Positions 8,775-18,370 of a stretch of DNA of 64,000 nt are shown piece after piece. Origin of the DNA: Pseudomonas benzenivorans. Its GTDB lineage: Bacteria > Pseudomonadota > Gammaproteobacteria > Pseudomonadales > Pseudomonadaceae. The position numbers and the translations under genes are program-made. The stretch is from positions 62,001 to 126,000 of the forward strand of contig NZ_FNCT01000013.1 in the NCBI RefSeq assembly GCF_900100495.1, given 5' to 3'. The notes under the pieces were generated by a model that was given only the letters and a program-made list of their open reading frames with translations, was not told where the DNA came from and did no database searches. Within the stretch, counting starts at the first letter, position 1; every line of letters starts with the position of its first letter.

Positions 8775-9947
8775 ATGGCTCTTACTGTCAACACTAACGT
8801 CGCGTCCCTCAACACCCAGCGTAACCTGAACACCTCGTCCAACTCGCTGGCGACCTCCCTGCAGCGCCTGTCCACCGGTTCGCGCATCAACTCCGCCAAG
8901 GACGATGCCGCCGGCCTGCAGATCGCCAACCGCCTGACCAGCCAGGTCAACGGCCTGGGTGTTGCGGTAAAGAACGCCAACGACGGTATCTCCCTGGCGC
9001 AGACCGCTGAAGGCGCTCTGCAGCAGTCAACCAACATTCTGCAGCGTATGCGCGACCTGTCCCTGCAGTCGGCCAACGGCTCGAACAGCGACTCCGAGCG
9101 TGACGCGCTGAACTCCGAAGTGGGTCAGTTGAAGAAGGAACTGGACCGTATCAGCAACACCACTACCTTCGGTGGTCGCAAGCTGCTGGACGGAAACTTT
9201 GGCACCACCAGTTTCCAGGTGGGTTCGGCTGCGAACGAAAGTATCAGCGTCAGCATTGCCGAAATGAGCACTGATTCGCTCGAAGGCAACTTCTTCGAAA
9301 CTGCATTTGGCGCTGCCACCGCTGTGGCAACTGCTGACGGCACCGCAACCTTGACTCTCGCTTTCTCGGGCACCACCCCTGACGCGGTTCTGGATGTCGA
9401 GCTGAAGACTACCGATTCGCTTACCGAGATCACTGACAAACTGGCTGCAGCCATTAACGATGCAAACCTGGAAGTCGGTGTGCATAAAGATTCCGCCGGC
9501 GCCTATCAGGTGATCAACAAAGGCGATGCCACCACTTCAACCACCAGCGCCCTCACCTCTATCACCTTCGCAGCCGGCGGTGCTACCGCTGCGGCTTTTG
9601 CCACCGTTACTCCAGGCGCTGCTTCTACTGCAAACACTATTGATGATATCGACATCACCGATGTCGCAGGCGCCCAGTCCGCAGTATTGGTCATCGATGA
9701 CGCGATCCAGGCCATCGATGCCCAGCGTGCCGATCTCGGTGCGGTGCAGAACCGCTTCGACAACACCATCGCCAACTTGCAGAACATCAGTGAGAACGTT
9801 GCTGCCGCTCGTGGCCGTATCCAGGACACCGACTTCGCTGCCGAAACCGCCAACCTGAGCAAGAACCAGATCCTGCAGCAAGCCGGTACCGCGATCCTGG
9901 CCCAGGCCAACCAGCTGCCGCAGGCGGTGCTCAGCCTCCTGCAGTAA
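8775..9947 (+). CDS. fliC: Flagellin FliC
   Basis: Filament subunit. D0/D1 ends are intact: N-terminal [19 protein letters not shown] and [27 protein letters not shown], and C-terminal [38 protein letters not shown]. The central region (about 165-300) is variable and rich in Thr/Ala/Ser, the surface-exposed part. 390 residues, an a-type-like length. The ATG at 8775 follows TTGGAGGCAAATACC; the in-frame TTG at 8760 lies on the ribosome site and is rejected. It is monocistronic, with its own sigma-28 promoter and terminator. Confidence 0.97.
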   Translation: MALTVNTNVASLNTQRNLNTSSNSLATSLQRLSTGSRINSAKDDAAGLQIANRLTSQVNGLGVAVKNANDGISLAQTAEGALQQSTNILQRMRDLSLQSANGSNSDSERDALNSEVGQLKKELDRISNTTTFGGRKLLDGNFGTTSFQVGSAANESISVSIAEMSTDSLEGNFFETAFGAATAVATADGTATLTLAFSGTTPDAVLDVELKTTDSLTEITDKLAAAINDANLEVGVHKDSAGAYQVINKGDATTSTTSALTSITFAAGGATAAAFATVTPGAASTANTIDDIDITDVAGAQSAVLVIDDAIQAIDAQRADLGAVQNRFDNTIANLQNISENVAAARGRIQDTDFAAETANLSKNQILQQAGTAILAQANQLPQAVLSLLQ

Positions 9948-9974
9948 GCTGAAACAGCAAGTCAGCGTTAGACT

Positions 9975-10007
9975 ACGGGGGGAAGTGCATAGCGCTTCCC
10001 CCCGTCT
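9975..10007 (+). terminator. fliC terminator
   Basis: ACGGGGGGAAG(T/C)G pairs with CGCTTCCCCCCGT around a short CATAG loop, a stem of about 13 bp with one wobble pair. It lies 27 bp after the fliC stop and is followed by CTT. The T-run is weak but the stem is strong. Confidence 0.75.
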
Positions 10008-10028
10008 TGCCATTGAGAGGGTGTGACG

Positions 10029-10415
10029 ATGGACGTAGGTATCAGCAATCCGTTGTCGTTGGTAACAGCTGGGTCGAGGTCGCAAGCGGGGACGGCGGGC
10101 AGCTCTGCTTCGCGCTCCGACGCGGCGCCTGCGACTGAGCCATCAGCTCGTGCAACAGCAACCCAGCAGTCCGAGCCTTCGGCAGAGTCGGCCAGGGAAC
10201 CCGTTGAAAAGGCCATTTCCTCGATTCAGGGGTTCGTTCAATCGATTCGGCGCGATCTGAATTTCGATCTCGATGATTCCTCCGGGCGCGTGGTGGTCAA
10301 GGTCACGGACTCGGTATCGGGAGACGTCATTCGTCAGATTCCTTCTGAAGATGCGTTGCGCTTGGCCGAAAACCTGGAAGAGATCCGTAGCCTGCTGTTC
10401 AAGGCTGAGGCCTGA
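10029..10415 (+). CDS. flaG: FlaG family protein
   Basis: Small FlaG-family protein encoded after flagellin; in related polar flagellates it influences filament length. 128 residues. The N-terminal half is low complexity (Ala/Ser/Pro). The conserved FlaG domain is C-terminal: FVQSIRRDLNFDLDDSSGRVVVKVTDSVSGDVIRQIPSEDALRLAENL. Start at ATG 10029 with GAGAGGG about 8 bp upstream; an in-frame GTG at 10023 is possible. It lies between fliC and fliD. Confidence 0.9.
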   Translation: MDVGISNPLSLVTAGSRSQAGTAGSSASRSDAAPATEPSARATATQQSEPSAESAREPVEKAISSIQGFVQSIRRDLNFDLDDSSGRVVVKVTDSVSGDVIRQIPSEDALRLAENLEEIRSLLFKAEA

Positions 10416-10482
10416 GCGGCATGAATTTTGATGGTGTTTGGTTTTAGCGTAGAAGCGTCAACCCCATGACGAGGTGGTCAGC

Positions 10483-11898
10483 ATGGTCGGTTTAACGGGT
10501 ATTGGTTCTGGCATCGATATCGACAGTATCGTCAGTGCGTTGGTCAGTGCGGAAAAGGCACCGAAGGAAGCGCAGCTGGCGCGTCTTGAAAAAGCCACGA
10601 CAACCAAGTTCTCCGCATTGGGCCAGCTCAAGAGTGCACTTAGCGCTTTTCAAACAGCGCTGAAAGCATTGAACGATATTTCGCTGTTTGAAAATCGTAC
10701 GGCCAGCTCCTCCAATACCGGCTCGGTAACCGCTTCTGCCAGCAAGACTGCTTTGGCTGGTACCTACCAGGTGGCGGTGAATCGTTTGGCCGCCTCGAGT
10801 AAGGTGGCCTCCGCGGCGGTGGACAATACCTTCAGCAGTGGCGCGGTCGAGGAAACCTTCACCGTCAAACTCGGTGTCGGCGATGCCGGTACAGAGGTCA
10901 AGATCGCGGCGGGTTCCGACTTGTCGAGCACTCGCGATCAGCTCAATGTGGCGCTCAAAGACAAGGGCATCAGCGTCAACATCGTCAGCAACCCGAGTTC
11001 AACAACCGGGGAGTCGCGGCTGGTATTCAGCTCCAGCACCACCGGCGCTGGCGAAGACGTGATCGTGACGGGTACTGGTAATCTGGCCGCGCTGGCCGCC
11101 GACGGCACTGTTGCGTTGAATACTGCGGATACCGCCAGTGCGGGCTACATCACCCAGGCAGCCGATGCCGAGTTCACTATTGACGGTCTGACGCTGAACA
11201 GCCCGACCAACAGCGTGACTGGCGCCATCCCCGAAGTGACCCTTGAGCTGATTGCCAAAACGGAAGCGGACAGTCCGCTGACGGTGACGGTTGGCCAGGA
11301 CACCGACGGTGTTACGGACAGCATCAAGGAATTTGTCGACGCCTATAACAAGCTGATCAAGACCAGCAACGAGTTGACCAGCGTGGTATCGGTGGGCGAT
11401 GGCAAGGAGCCGGTGGTCGGTGGCCTGGTCGGCGATACCACCGTGCGCAACCTGCTAAGCGCTGTGCGTAACGAGTTGGTCAGCCCCGCGAGCCAGGATG
11501 GGGTCCGCGTGTTGGCAGATCTGGGTATTTCCACTCAGAAAGACGGCACCCTGAAGATCGATGACGACAAGCTTGAGACCGCGCTCGAAGACAACTTCGA
11601 TGCAGTCGGTACCTTCTTCACCGGCGAAAATGGCCTGATGAGTCGAGTCGACGAGCGCATCGATGGCTTCATCAAGACCGGTGGCGTGCTGGAGCAGCGC
11701 ATGAACGGCCTGCAGTCGACGATCAGTGACATCGATAAGCAGAAAGAAAACCTGGCCTTGCGCATTGAGAAGGTTCAGGCCCGCCTGTATGCCCAGTTCA
11801 ATGCGATGGATGCGTTGATCGGACAGTTGAACCAGACCAGCGATCGCTTGACTCAATCGCTTGCGAGCCTGCCGGGCTTCGTGAAAAAGGACAGCTAA
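10483..11898 (+). CDS. fliD: Flagellar filament cap FliD (HAP2)
   Basis: Filament cap that folds flagellin monomers at the tip; in Pseudomonas it is also a mucin adhesin. The N-terminus ([40 protein letters not shown]) and C-terminal coiled coil ([44 protein letters not shown]) are typical FliD. The ATG at 10483 is selected because ACGAGG lies about 8 bp upstream. 471 residues. The two fliS genes follow directly. Confidence 0.95.
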   Translation: MVGLTGIGSGIDIDSIVSALVSAEKAPKEAQLARLEKATTTKFSALGQLKSALSAFQTALKALNDISLFENRTASSSNTGSVTASASKTALAGTYQVAVNRLAASSKVASAAVDNTFSSGAVEETFTVKLGVGDAGTEVKIAAGSDLSSTRDQLNVALKDKGISVNIVSNPSSTTGESRLVFSSSTTGAGEDVIVTGTGNLAALAADGTVALNTADTASAGYITQAADAEFTIDGLTLNSPTNSVTGAIPEVTLELIAKTEADSPLTVTVGQDTDGVTDSIKEFVDAYNKLIKTSNELTSVVSVGDGKEPVVGGLVGDTTVRNLLSAVRNELVSPASQDGVRVLADLGISTQKDGTLKIDDDKLETALEDNFDAVGTFFTGENGLMSRVDERIDGFIKTGGVLEQRMNGLQSTISDIDKQKENLALRIEKVQARLYAQFNAMDALIGQLNQTSDRLTQSLASLPGFVKKDS

Positions 11899-11902
11899 AC
11901 CA

Positions 11903-12295
11903 ATGAGCAAGAAATCCATCGACACCTACAAGCAGGTCAAGATCAGCCAGGAAGTCAGCAACTATCGCGCCGTGCAGATGCTGCTCGAAGGCGCTATCGA
12001 GCGCGTACTGTTGGCGAAGCAGGCCCAGGCGGATGGCAAGCCAAACCTGCGCGGCGAAGCTGTGGGCTCGACGCTGAGCATCATTGGCGTGTTGCAGGCG
12101 AGTCTGGATAAGGAGCTTGGTGGCGAGATCGCCGAGAACCTGGATGCGCTGTACGACTATATGACCCGTCGTCTGGCGGGTGTCGCCCTGGATGAGACGC
12201 CGCGTTCGCTGGACGAGGTGCGGGCGCTGCTAGGGCAGATCAAGAGCGCCTGGGATGCCATCGGCGCTGAAGTCGAAACGGCGTCAGCAGGCTGA
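11903..12295 (+). CDS. fliS: FliS-like flagellar export chaperone (divergent copy)
   Basis: FliS holds flagellin in the cytosol before export. This 130-residue copy starts 4 bp after fliD. It keeps the FliS helical pattern ([19 protein letters not shown]...[19 protein letters not shown]...[13 protein letters not shown]) but lacks the usual SPHRLI segment before QML, having [10 protein letters not shown] instead. It is clearly paralogous to the fliS at 12368; both end in K-S-[AG]-WDAIG. The divergence suggests a different client, perhaps FliD or another late substrate, but this is inference. Confidence 0.85.
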   Translation: MSKKSIDTYKQVKISQEVSNYRAVQMLLEGAIERVLLAKQAQADGKPNLRGEAVGSTLSIIGVLQASLDKELGGEIAENLDALYDYMTRRLAGVALDETPRSLDEVRALLGQIKSAWDAIGAEVETASAG

Positions 12296-12367
12296 TTTCA
12301 TTGCTAAAGCTTTGCGCTGTGACGCCGATACCTAAGGTATCCAGCAAGCAGAACAGCGAGAGCGACA

Positions 12368-12748
12368 ATGAATGCGATGGCGGCCCTCAAGCAGTATCAA
12401 ACCGTCAACACCCAGGCCCAGGCCGTGGACGCCAGCCCGCACCGGTTGATCCAGATGCTGATGGAAGGTGGCCTGACCCGCATCGCCCAGGCGCGCGGGG
12501 CCATGGAGCGTCAGCAGACGGCGTTGAAAGGCGAGCTGATCGGCAAGGCCATCGCCATCGTCGGTGGCTTGCGCGAAGGCCTGGATCTGCAGCGGGGCGG
12601 CGAGCTGGCGAGCAACCTGGACAGTCTGTACCAGTACATGGTTTCCCGCCTGCTGGAAGCCAATATGAAGAACGAGGCCGCGCCGCTGGATGAAGTGGCC
12701 GGCTTGCTGCGTAATGTGAAGTCCGGTTGGGACGCGATCGGCCAGTGA
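12368..12748 (+). CDS. fliS: Flagellar export chaperone FliS
   Basis: Canonical FliS of 126 residues: MNAMAALKQYQTVNTQAQAVDASPHRLIQMLMEGGLTRIAQARGAM, then the helical bundle with GGELASNLDSLYQYMVSRLLEAN. It is the likely flagellin chaperone. GAGAGCGAC precedes the ATG. It lies 72 bp after the divergent copy and before the fliT-like gene, matching the fliD-fliS-fliS'-fliT order seen in other Pseudomonas. Confidence 0.93.
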   Translation: MNAMAALKQYQTVNTQAQAVDASPHRLIQMLMEGGLTRIAQARGAMERQQTALKGELIGKAIAIVGGLREGLDLQRGGELASNLDSLYQYMVSRLLEANMKNEAAPLDEVAGLLRNVKSGWDAIGQ

Positions 12749-12776
12749 GAGCGTTCGGCGCTTGAGGAGCATGCTC

Positions 12777-13073
12777 ATGAGTTCATCTGTCCAGCGTCTA
12801 CAGGAGACCGGCAGTGCCCTGCGCCACGCCCTGGCCTCGCAGGATTGGGCGGCGATCGGCGAACTGGATTTGCAGTGCCGCCAAGTCGTTGACGAAGCGA
12901 TGCTCGAGGCGGTGCAGGACGAAGCCGTGCTGCGCCTGCGCATGCAGGAGTTGCTCGACCTGTATCGCGAGCTGGTCGGCGTTTGTCAGGCGGAACAGCA
13001 ACGGCTGGCCGGCGAATTGGTGCAGCTCAACCAGGCCCGGCAAGGGGCCAAGGTCTACCAGCTGTTCGGCTGA
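12777..13073 (+). CDS. FliT-like flagellar protein (FleP position)
   Basis: 98-residue all-helical small protein (SSSVQRLQETGSALRHALASQDWAAIGELDLQCRQVVDEAML... ending QVYQLFG-like YQLFG). Size, helix content and position after fliS match FliT-type chaperones (called FleP in P. aeruginosa). GAGGAG at 12764-12769 selects ATG 12777 rather than ATG 12771, which would be only 1 nt away. The function as FliD chaperone is inferred from context; sequence conservation in this family is low. Confidence 0.75.
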   Translation: MSSSVQRLQETGSALRHALASQDWAAIGELDLQCRQVVDEAMLEAVQDEAVLRLRMQELLDLYRELVGVCQAEQQRLAGELVQLNQARQGAKVYQLFG

Positions 13074-13422
13074 TCAGTAGGCTGCGGTTTCCTAGGCTTT
13101 ACAGTCTCTCGGGGTGGGTCGGCGATGGGCGATCCGCCTTTGTCTGGGGCCCGCTACGACGACCACCTGCGTTGCGCTATGGATTGCGCCGGTTCCGCCA
13201 CTAATCCACTAGGGCGTACCGCGGTTCGTACTCAGGCAGTCGCCTAATATCCCCCTTTCGTTCGAGCAATCGCTTAGGCTGTCCGCCGCATGGATCAAAA
13301 AAAGCACGCCATAAAATTGACTAAATCCAATAAATTGGCTTAAATAGTGGCTAAATGCTGGCGCTTCCCGGGTATTTGCCGGTGCGCGTCTCCTTTCGCC
13401 CCCAGGATCAGACCAAAACAAC
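13074..13422. other. fleQ upstream region (349 bp)
   Basis: No gene is supported. The first 200 bp are ordinary GC-rich sequence. From about 13290 it becomes AT-rich and holds a sigma-70-like promoter with an internal palindrome (13317-13345). Three related TGRCTAAAT-like units (13319-13326, 13337-13346, 13357-13366) are spaced through it. Confidence 0.6.
13317..13345 (+). promoter_or_regulatory. Putative fleQ promoter with FleQ-box-like palindrome
   Basis: TTGACT (13317-13322), 17 bp, TTAAAT (13340-13345) resembles a sigma-70 promoter about 78 bp before the fleQ ATG. The spacer contains the perfect palindrome CCAATAAATTGG (13327-13338). This matches the published FleQ-box consensus GTCAATAAATTGAC at 11 of 14 positions when aligned on its centre. 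Binding is inferred. Confidence 0.55.
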
Positions 13423-14898
<1,476 letters not shown>

Positions 14899-14944
14899 CG
14901 CGGTTGCAGCGAGTCAGCGGCTTGGCGCTGGCCCATCCGATACA

Positions 14945-14979
14945 GCCGGCGGTTTGACATAACCGCCGGCTTTGTTTTT
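14945..14979 (+). terminator. fleQ terminator
   Basis: A perfect 10-bp stem GCCGGCGGTT / AACCGCCGGC with loop TGACAT, followed by TTTGTTTTT. It separates fleQ from fleSR. Confidence 0.92.
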
Positions 14980-15007
14980 GAAGTAATTGAAAAACAAGAC
15001 TAATTTT

Positions 15008-15026
15008 TTAGGCACGGGTATTGCTA
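15008..15026 (+). promoter_or_regulatory. Sigma-54 promoter of fleSR
   Basis: TTAGGCACGGGTATTGCTA: GG at 15011-15012 and GC at 15023-15024 with a 10-bp gap, a near-consensus RpoN site. It lies about 50 bp upstream of fleS and after the fleQ terminator. FleQ activation of fleSR is established in P. aeruginosa. Confidence 0.88.
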
Positions 15027-15074
15027 TCTCTCTGCTGACCGACTGTCTTATGACGGCTCGCTACGCGAGAGAGA

Positions 15075-16292
15075 ATGATGAAGCCCACTGCTCAACCTGC
15101 CCACAACGCTGCATCGACGCCTGCCATCCCCATCGAACAGGCCAGCCGCGCCAGCCTGGAGCAGGCTTTCGCGCGCTTTAGCCAGATGTCGACCCAGCTC
15201 AGCGAGTCCTACAGCCTGCTGGAGGCCCGCGTCACCGAGCTGAAAGGCCAACTGGCCCTGGTCAGCGCCCAGCGCATGCAGGAACTGGCGGAGAAGGAAC
15301 GCCTGGCGCACCGCCTGCAAAGCTTGTTGGACTTGCTGCCGGGCGGGGTGATCGTCATCGACGGCCAGGGCGTGGTGCGCGAAGCCAATCCGGTGGCGCG
15401 CAACCTGCTCGGCCAGCCCCTGGTCGGCATGCTCTGGCGCCAGGTGATTGCCCGTAGCTTCGCCCCGCGCGAAGACGATGGCCACGAAATTTCCTTGCAG
15501 GATGGGCGACGGCTGTCGATCGCCACCCGCTCGCTGCATGGCGAACCCGGGCAATTGGTGCTGCTCAACGATCTGACGGAAACCCGTCGCCTGCAGGATC
15601 AGCTGGCGCGCCATGAGCGGCTGTCCGCCTTGGGGCGGATGGTCGCGTCCCTGGCTCATCAAATCCGCACGCCGTTGTCCGCCGCCTTGCTCTATGCCAG
15701 TCACCTGACCGAGCAGGTGCTGCCGCTCGAGCAGCAGCAGCGCTTTGCCGGGCGCTTGAAGGAGCGCCTGCACGAGCTCGAGCACCAGGTGCGCGACATG
15801 CTGGTCTTCGCCCGTGGCGAACTGCCGTTGCCGGATCGGCTGAGCCCCAAGGCACTGTTCGAGGCCCTGCGTGGCGCGGGGGAGGCCCATGTGCAGGGCA
15901 TGACGGTGCGCTGGCAGTGCGACAGTCGCGACGGCGAACTGCTGTGCAATCGCGACACCCTGGTCGGCAGCGTGCTCAATCTGGTGGAGAACGCGATCCA
16001 GGCTGCCGGCCGCGAGGCGCGTCTGAAGGTTCATCTGTACCAGCGTGGCAACACGCTGCGCCTGTGCATCAGCGACAACGGCCCGGGGATGGACCCGGCC
16101 ACCCTGGCGCGCCTGGGCGAGCCGTTCTTCACCACCAAGACCACCGGCACCGGCCTCGGCCTGGCGGTGGTCAAGGCCGTGGCGCGCGCCCACCAGGGCG
16201 AGCTGCAGTTACGTTCGCGCGCCGGTCGTGGCACCTGCGCTGTGCTGATCCTGCCGCTGATTCCCGCGGCGCAACCCTTGATTCAGGAGTAA
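15075..16292 (+). CDS. fleS: Flagellar sensor histidine kinase FleS
   Basis: Cytoplasmic sensor kinase for FleR, controlling hook-basal body genes. No transmembrane segment is visible. An N-terminal coiled region leads to a PAS domain near 75-165 (LDLLPGGVIVIDGQGVVREANPVARNLLG). HisKA follows with His195 in SLAHQIRTPLSAA, then HATPase_c with the N box (LVENAIQAAG), G1 (ISDNGPGMD) and G2 (GTGLGLAVVK). 405 residues. ATG 15078 is an alternative start. fleR begins 7 bp after its stop. Confidence 0.95.
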   Translation: MMKPTAQPAHNAASTPAIPIEQASRASLEQAFARFSQMSTQLSESYSLLEARVTELKGQLALVSAQRMQELAEKERLAHRLQSLLDLLPGGVIVIDGQGVVREANPVARNLLGQPLVGMLWRQVIARSFAPREDDGHEISLQDGRRLSIATRSLHGEPGQLVLLNDLTETRRLQDQLARHERLSALGRMVASLAHQIRTPLSAALLYASHLTEQVLPLEQQQRFAGRLKERLHELEHQVRDMLVFARGELPLPDRLSPKALFEALRGAGEAHVQGMTVRWQCDSRDGELLCNRDTLVGSVLNLVENAIQAAGREARLKVHLYQRGNTLRLCISDNGPGMDPATLARLGEPFFTTKTTGTGLGLAVVKAVARAHQGELQLRSRAGRGTCAVLILPLIPAAQPLIQE

Positions 16293-16298
16293 TTCCCC

Positions 16299-17711
16299 AT
16301 GGCTGCCAAAGTCCTGCTGGTCGAAGACGACCGCGCCCTGCGCGAAGCCCTGGCCGATACCCTGGTGCTGGGCGGGCATGACTACCGGGCGGTGGATTGT
16401 GCCGAGGCGGCGCTGCGGGCCCTGGCGCAAGAGCCGTTCGGCATGGTGATCAGCGACGTGAACATGCCGGGGATGGATGGCCACCAGTTGTTGGCGCTGA
16501 TCCGCGAGCGCCTGCCGCAGTTGCCGGTGTTGCTGATGACCGCCTTTGGCGCGGTCGAGCGGGCGGTGGATGCGATGCGCCAGGGCGCGGCGGATTACCT
16601 GGTCAAGCCGTTCGAACCGAAAGCCCTGCTGGCGCTGGTCGATCGGCATGCCCGCGGGCAGGTGGGCACGGGCGAGGCGGATGGCCCGGTGGCGCTCGAG
16701 CCGGCCAGTTTGCAGTTGCTCGAACTGGCCTCGCGGGTGGCGCAGAGCGACTCCACGGTGCTGATCACCGGCGAGTCCGGCACCGGCAAGGAAGTCTTGG
16801 CGCGCTATATCCACCAGCGCTCGCCGCGCGCGACTAAGCCGTTCATCGCCATCAACTGCGCGGCGATTCCCGACAACATGCTCGAGGCGACGCTGTTCGG
16901 TCATGAGAAGGGCGCCTTTACCGGCGCCATCGCCAGCGCGCCGGGCAAGTTCGAGCTGGCCGAGGGCGGCACCATCCTGCTCGATGAAATCTCCGAAATG
17001 CCGCTGGGGCTGCAGGCCAAGCTGTTGCGCGTGTTGCAGGAGCGCGAAGTGGAGCGGGTCGGCGCGCGCAAGCCGATCACCCTGGATATCCGCGTGCTGG
17101 CCACCAGCAACCGCGACCTGGCCGGCGAAGTGGCGGCGGGGCGCTTCCGTGAAGACCTCTACTATCGCCTGTCGGTGTTTCCGCTGGCCTGGCGGCCCCT
17201 GCGCGAGCGCCCGGCGGATATCCTGCCGCTGGCCGAGCGGCTGTTGGCCAAGCACGTCAAAAAAATGAATCGTGCGCCGATCAGCCTGTCGCCCCAGGCC
17301 CGCGCGTGTCTGCTGGGGCATGCCTGGCCGGGCAACGTGCGCGAGCTGGACAACGCCATCCAGCGGGCGTTGATCCTGCAGCAGGGGGGGCTGATTCAGC
17401 CGCAGGACCTGTGCCTGACCACGCCGATCGGCTTTGCCCCCGCTGCGCAGCCGCAGTTGGCAGTGGTGCCCGTGAGTGCGCCGGCCGGCATGGTGACGCC
17501 GGCGGAAGTGCCGGCAGCCGAGGCGGGCGCGCTGGGGGAGGATCTGCGTCGGCGCGAGTTCCAGATGATCATCGATACCCTGCGTTCCGAGCGTGGCCGC
17601 CGCAAGGAGGCCGCCGAGCGCCTGGGCATCAGCCCGCGCACCCTGCGTTACAAGCTGGCGCAGATGCGCGACGCGGGCATGGACGTCGAGGCCTATCTGT
17701 ACGCCAGCTAG
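16299..17711 (+). CDS. fleR: Flagellar response regulator FleR (sigma-54 activator)
   Basis: NtrC-type regulator phosphorylated by FleS; activates class III flagellar promoters. The receiver keeps Asp53 (MVISDVNMPG) and Lys103. The AAA+ domain has Walker A GESGTGKE (158-165) and GAFTGA (205-210). The Fis-type HTH is C-terminal (GRRKEAAERLGISPRTLRYKLAQMRDAG). Unlike FleQ it retains a phosphorylatable receiver. 470 residues. The operon ends here, followed by a repeat-rich region. Confidence 0.96.
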   Translation: MAAKVLLVEDDRALREALADTLVLGGHDYRAVDCAEAALRALAQEPFGMVISDVNMPGMDGHQLLALIRERLPQLPVLLMTAFGAVERAVDAMRQGAADYLVKPFEPKALLALVDRHARGQVGTGEADGPVALEPASLQLLELASRVAQSDSTVLITGESGTGKEVLARYIHQRSPRATKPFIAINCAAIPDNMLEATLFGHEKGAFTGAIASAPGKFELAEGGTILLDEISEMPLGLQAKLLRVLQEREVERVGARKPITLDIRVLATSNRDLAGEVAAGRFREDLYYRLSVFPLAWRPLRERPADILPLAERLLAKHVKKMNRAPISLSPQARACLLGHAWPGNVRELDNAIQRALILQQGGLIQPQDLCLTTPIGFAPAAQPQLAVVPVSAPAGMVTPAEVPAAEAGALGEDLRRREFQMIIDTLRSERGRRKEAAERLGISPRTLRYKLAQMRDAGMDVEAYLYAS

Positions 17712-17774
17712 CGCTGCTGCGGCTTGACCGCAAGGGGCGTCCCCGGATTTCATCCGGGTTACAGGTGGCTGCCT

Positions 17775-17941
17775 CGTAGGGTGGGTTAGCGGCGCGGTAC
17801 GCCGGCCGATAAGCCGAACGCGATCGTGGCGCGGCGCGTAACCCACCAGGCGATCGACCGCGTTGTGCCTATGGTGGGTTACGCCGCGTCCCTCGTGGCG
17901 CGATGTCGAGTAATTGCCGCATGCGGCTAACCCACCCTACG
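17775..17941. repeat. Nested double inverted repeat between fleR and fliE
   Basis: Outer arms CGTAGGGTGGGTTAGC (17775-17790) and its exact reverse complement (17926-17941). Inner arms GCGTAACCCACC (17836-17847) and GGTGGGTTACGC (17873-17884) are also exact. The same core, GTGGGTTA/TAACCCAC, thus occurs four times in alternating orientation within 167 bp, suggesting two abutting copies of one palindromic element. Confidence 0.8.
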
Positions 17942-17952
17942 CGTTGCCTACC

Positions 17953-17968
17953 TGGCACCCTTGTTGCA
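17953..17968 (+). promoter_or_regulatory. Sigma-54 promoter of the fliE operon
   Basis: TGGCACCCTTGTTGCA has GG 17954-17955 and GC 17966-17967 with 10 bp between, matching the RpoN consensus closely. It lies 58 bp before fliE. FleQ is the expected activator. Confidence 0.9.
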
Positions 17969-18025
17969 AATACCTCTGCAACGCGCCGCGCAGCGTCAAA
18001 AAACCGCGGCCAGTGGAGGAAGGTC

Positions 18026-18355
18026 ATGAGCCAGGGTATTGAATTCAACCGCCTGATGTTGGAAATGCGATCCATGCAAGCCGAGGCGATGGCGCGGCAG
18101 AAGCCGGTCGTCAGCGCGCCGGAGCCGGGTGCGCCGAGCTTCTCCGACATGCTCGGGCAGGCGGTGAACAAGGTCAACGAAACCCAGCAGGCCTCCAATC
18201 AACTGGCGACGGCCTTCGAGATGGGCCAGGGCGGCGTGGATCTGACCGACGTGATGATCGCCTCGCAGAAAGCCAGCGTATCGTTCCAGGCCATGACCCA
18301 GGTGCGCAACAAGCTGGTTCAGGCCTATCAAGACATCATGCAGATGCCGGTTTAA
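18026..18355 (+). CDS. fliE: Flagellar hook-basal body protein FliE
   Basis: Adaptor joining the MS ring to the proximal rod. 109 residues: [22 protein letters not shown] at the N-terminus and the conserved C-terminal block [29 protein letters not shown]...[39 protein letters not shown] strong GGAGGAAGG site sets the ATG at 18026; a longer in-frame reading from 17903 would overlap the promoter and is rejected. It is first in fliEFGHIJ. Confidence 0.96.
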   Translation: MSQGIEFNRLMLEMRSMQAEAMARQKPVVSAPEPGAPSFSDMLGQAVNKVNETQQASNQLATAFEMGQGGVDLTDVMIASQKASVSFQAMTQVRNKLVQAYQDIMQMPV

Positions 18356-18370
18356 GGGTAGGTTCCGATC

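Larger units (their letters stand above)
17712..18025. other. fleR-fliE intergenic region (314 bp)
   Basis: No gene. It contains a CCCGGATTTCATCCGGG hairpin (17742-17758), which may end fleSR transcription but lacks a T-run, a nested palindromic repeat (17775-17941) and the fliE sigma-54 promoter (17953-17968). Confidence 0.7.

Noticed and set aside
8341-8797. Two short forward frames before fliC
   Set aside because: No ribosome sites, Cys/Ser-rich random composition; they cover a palindromic repeat and the fliC promoter.
13379-13402. TGGCGCTTCCCGGGTATTTGC-like sigma-54 site before fleQ
   Set aside because: The GG-to-GC gap is well over 10 bp, so it cannot be a sigma-54 promoter.
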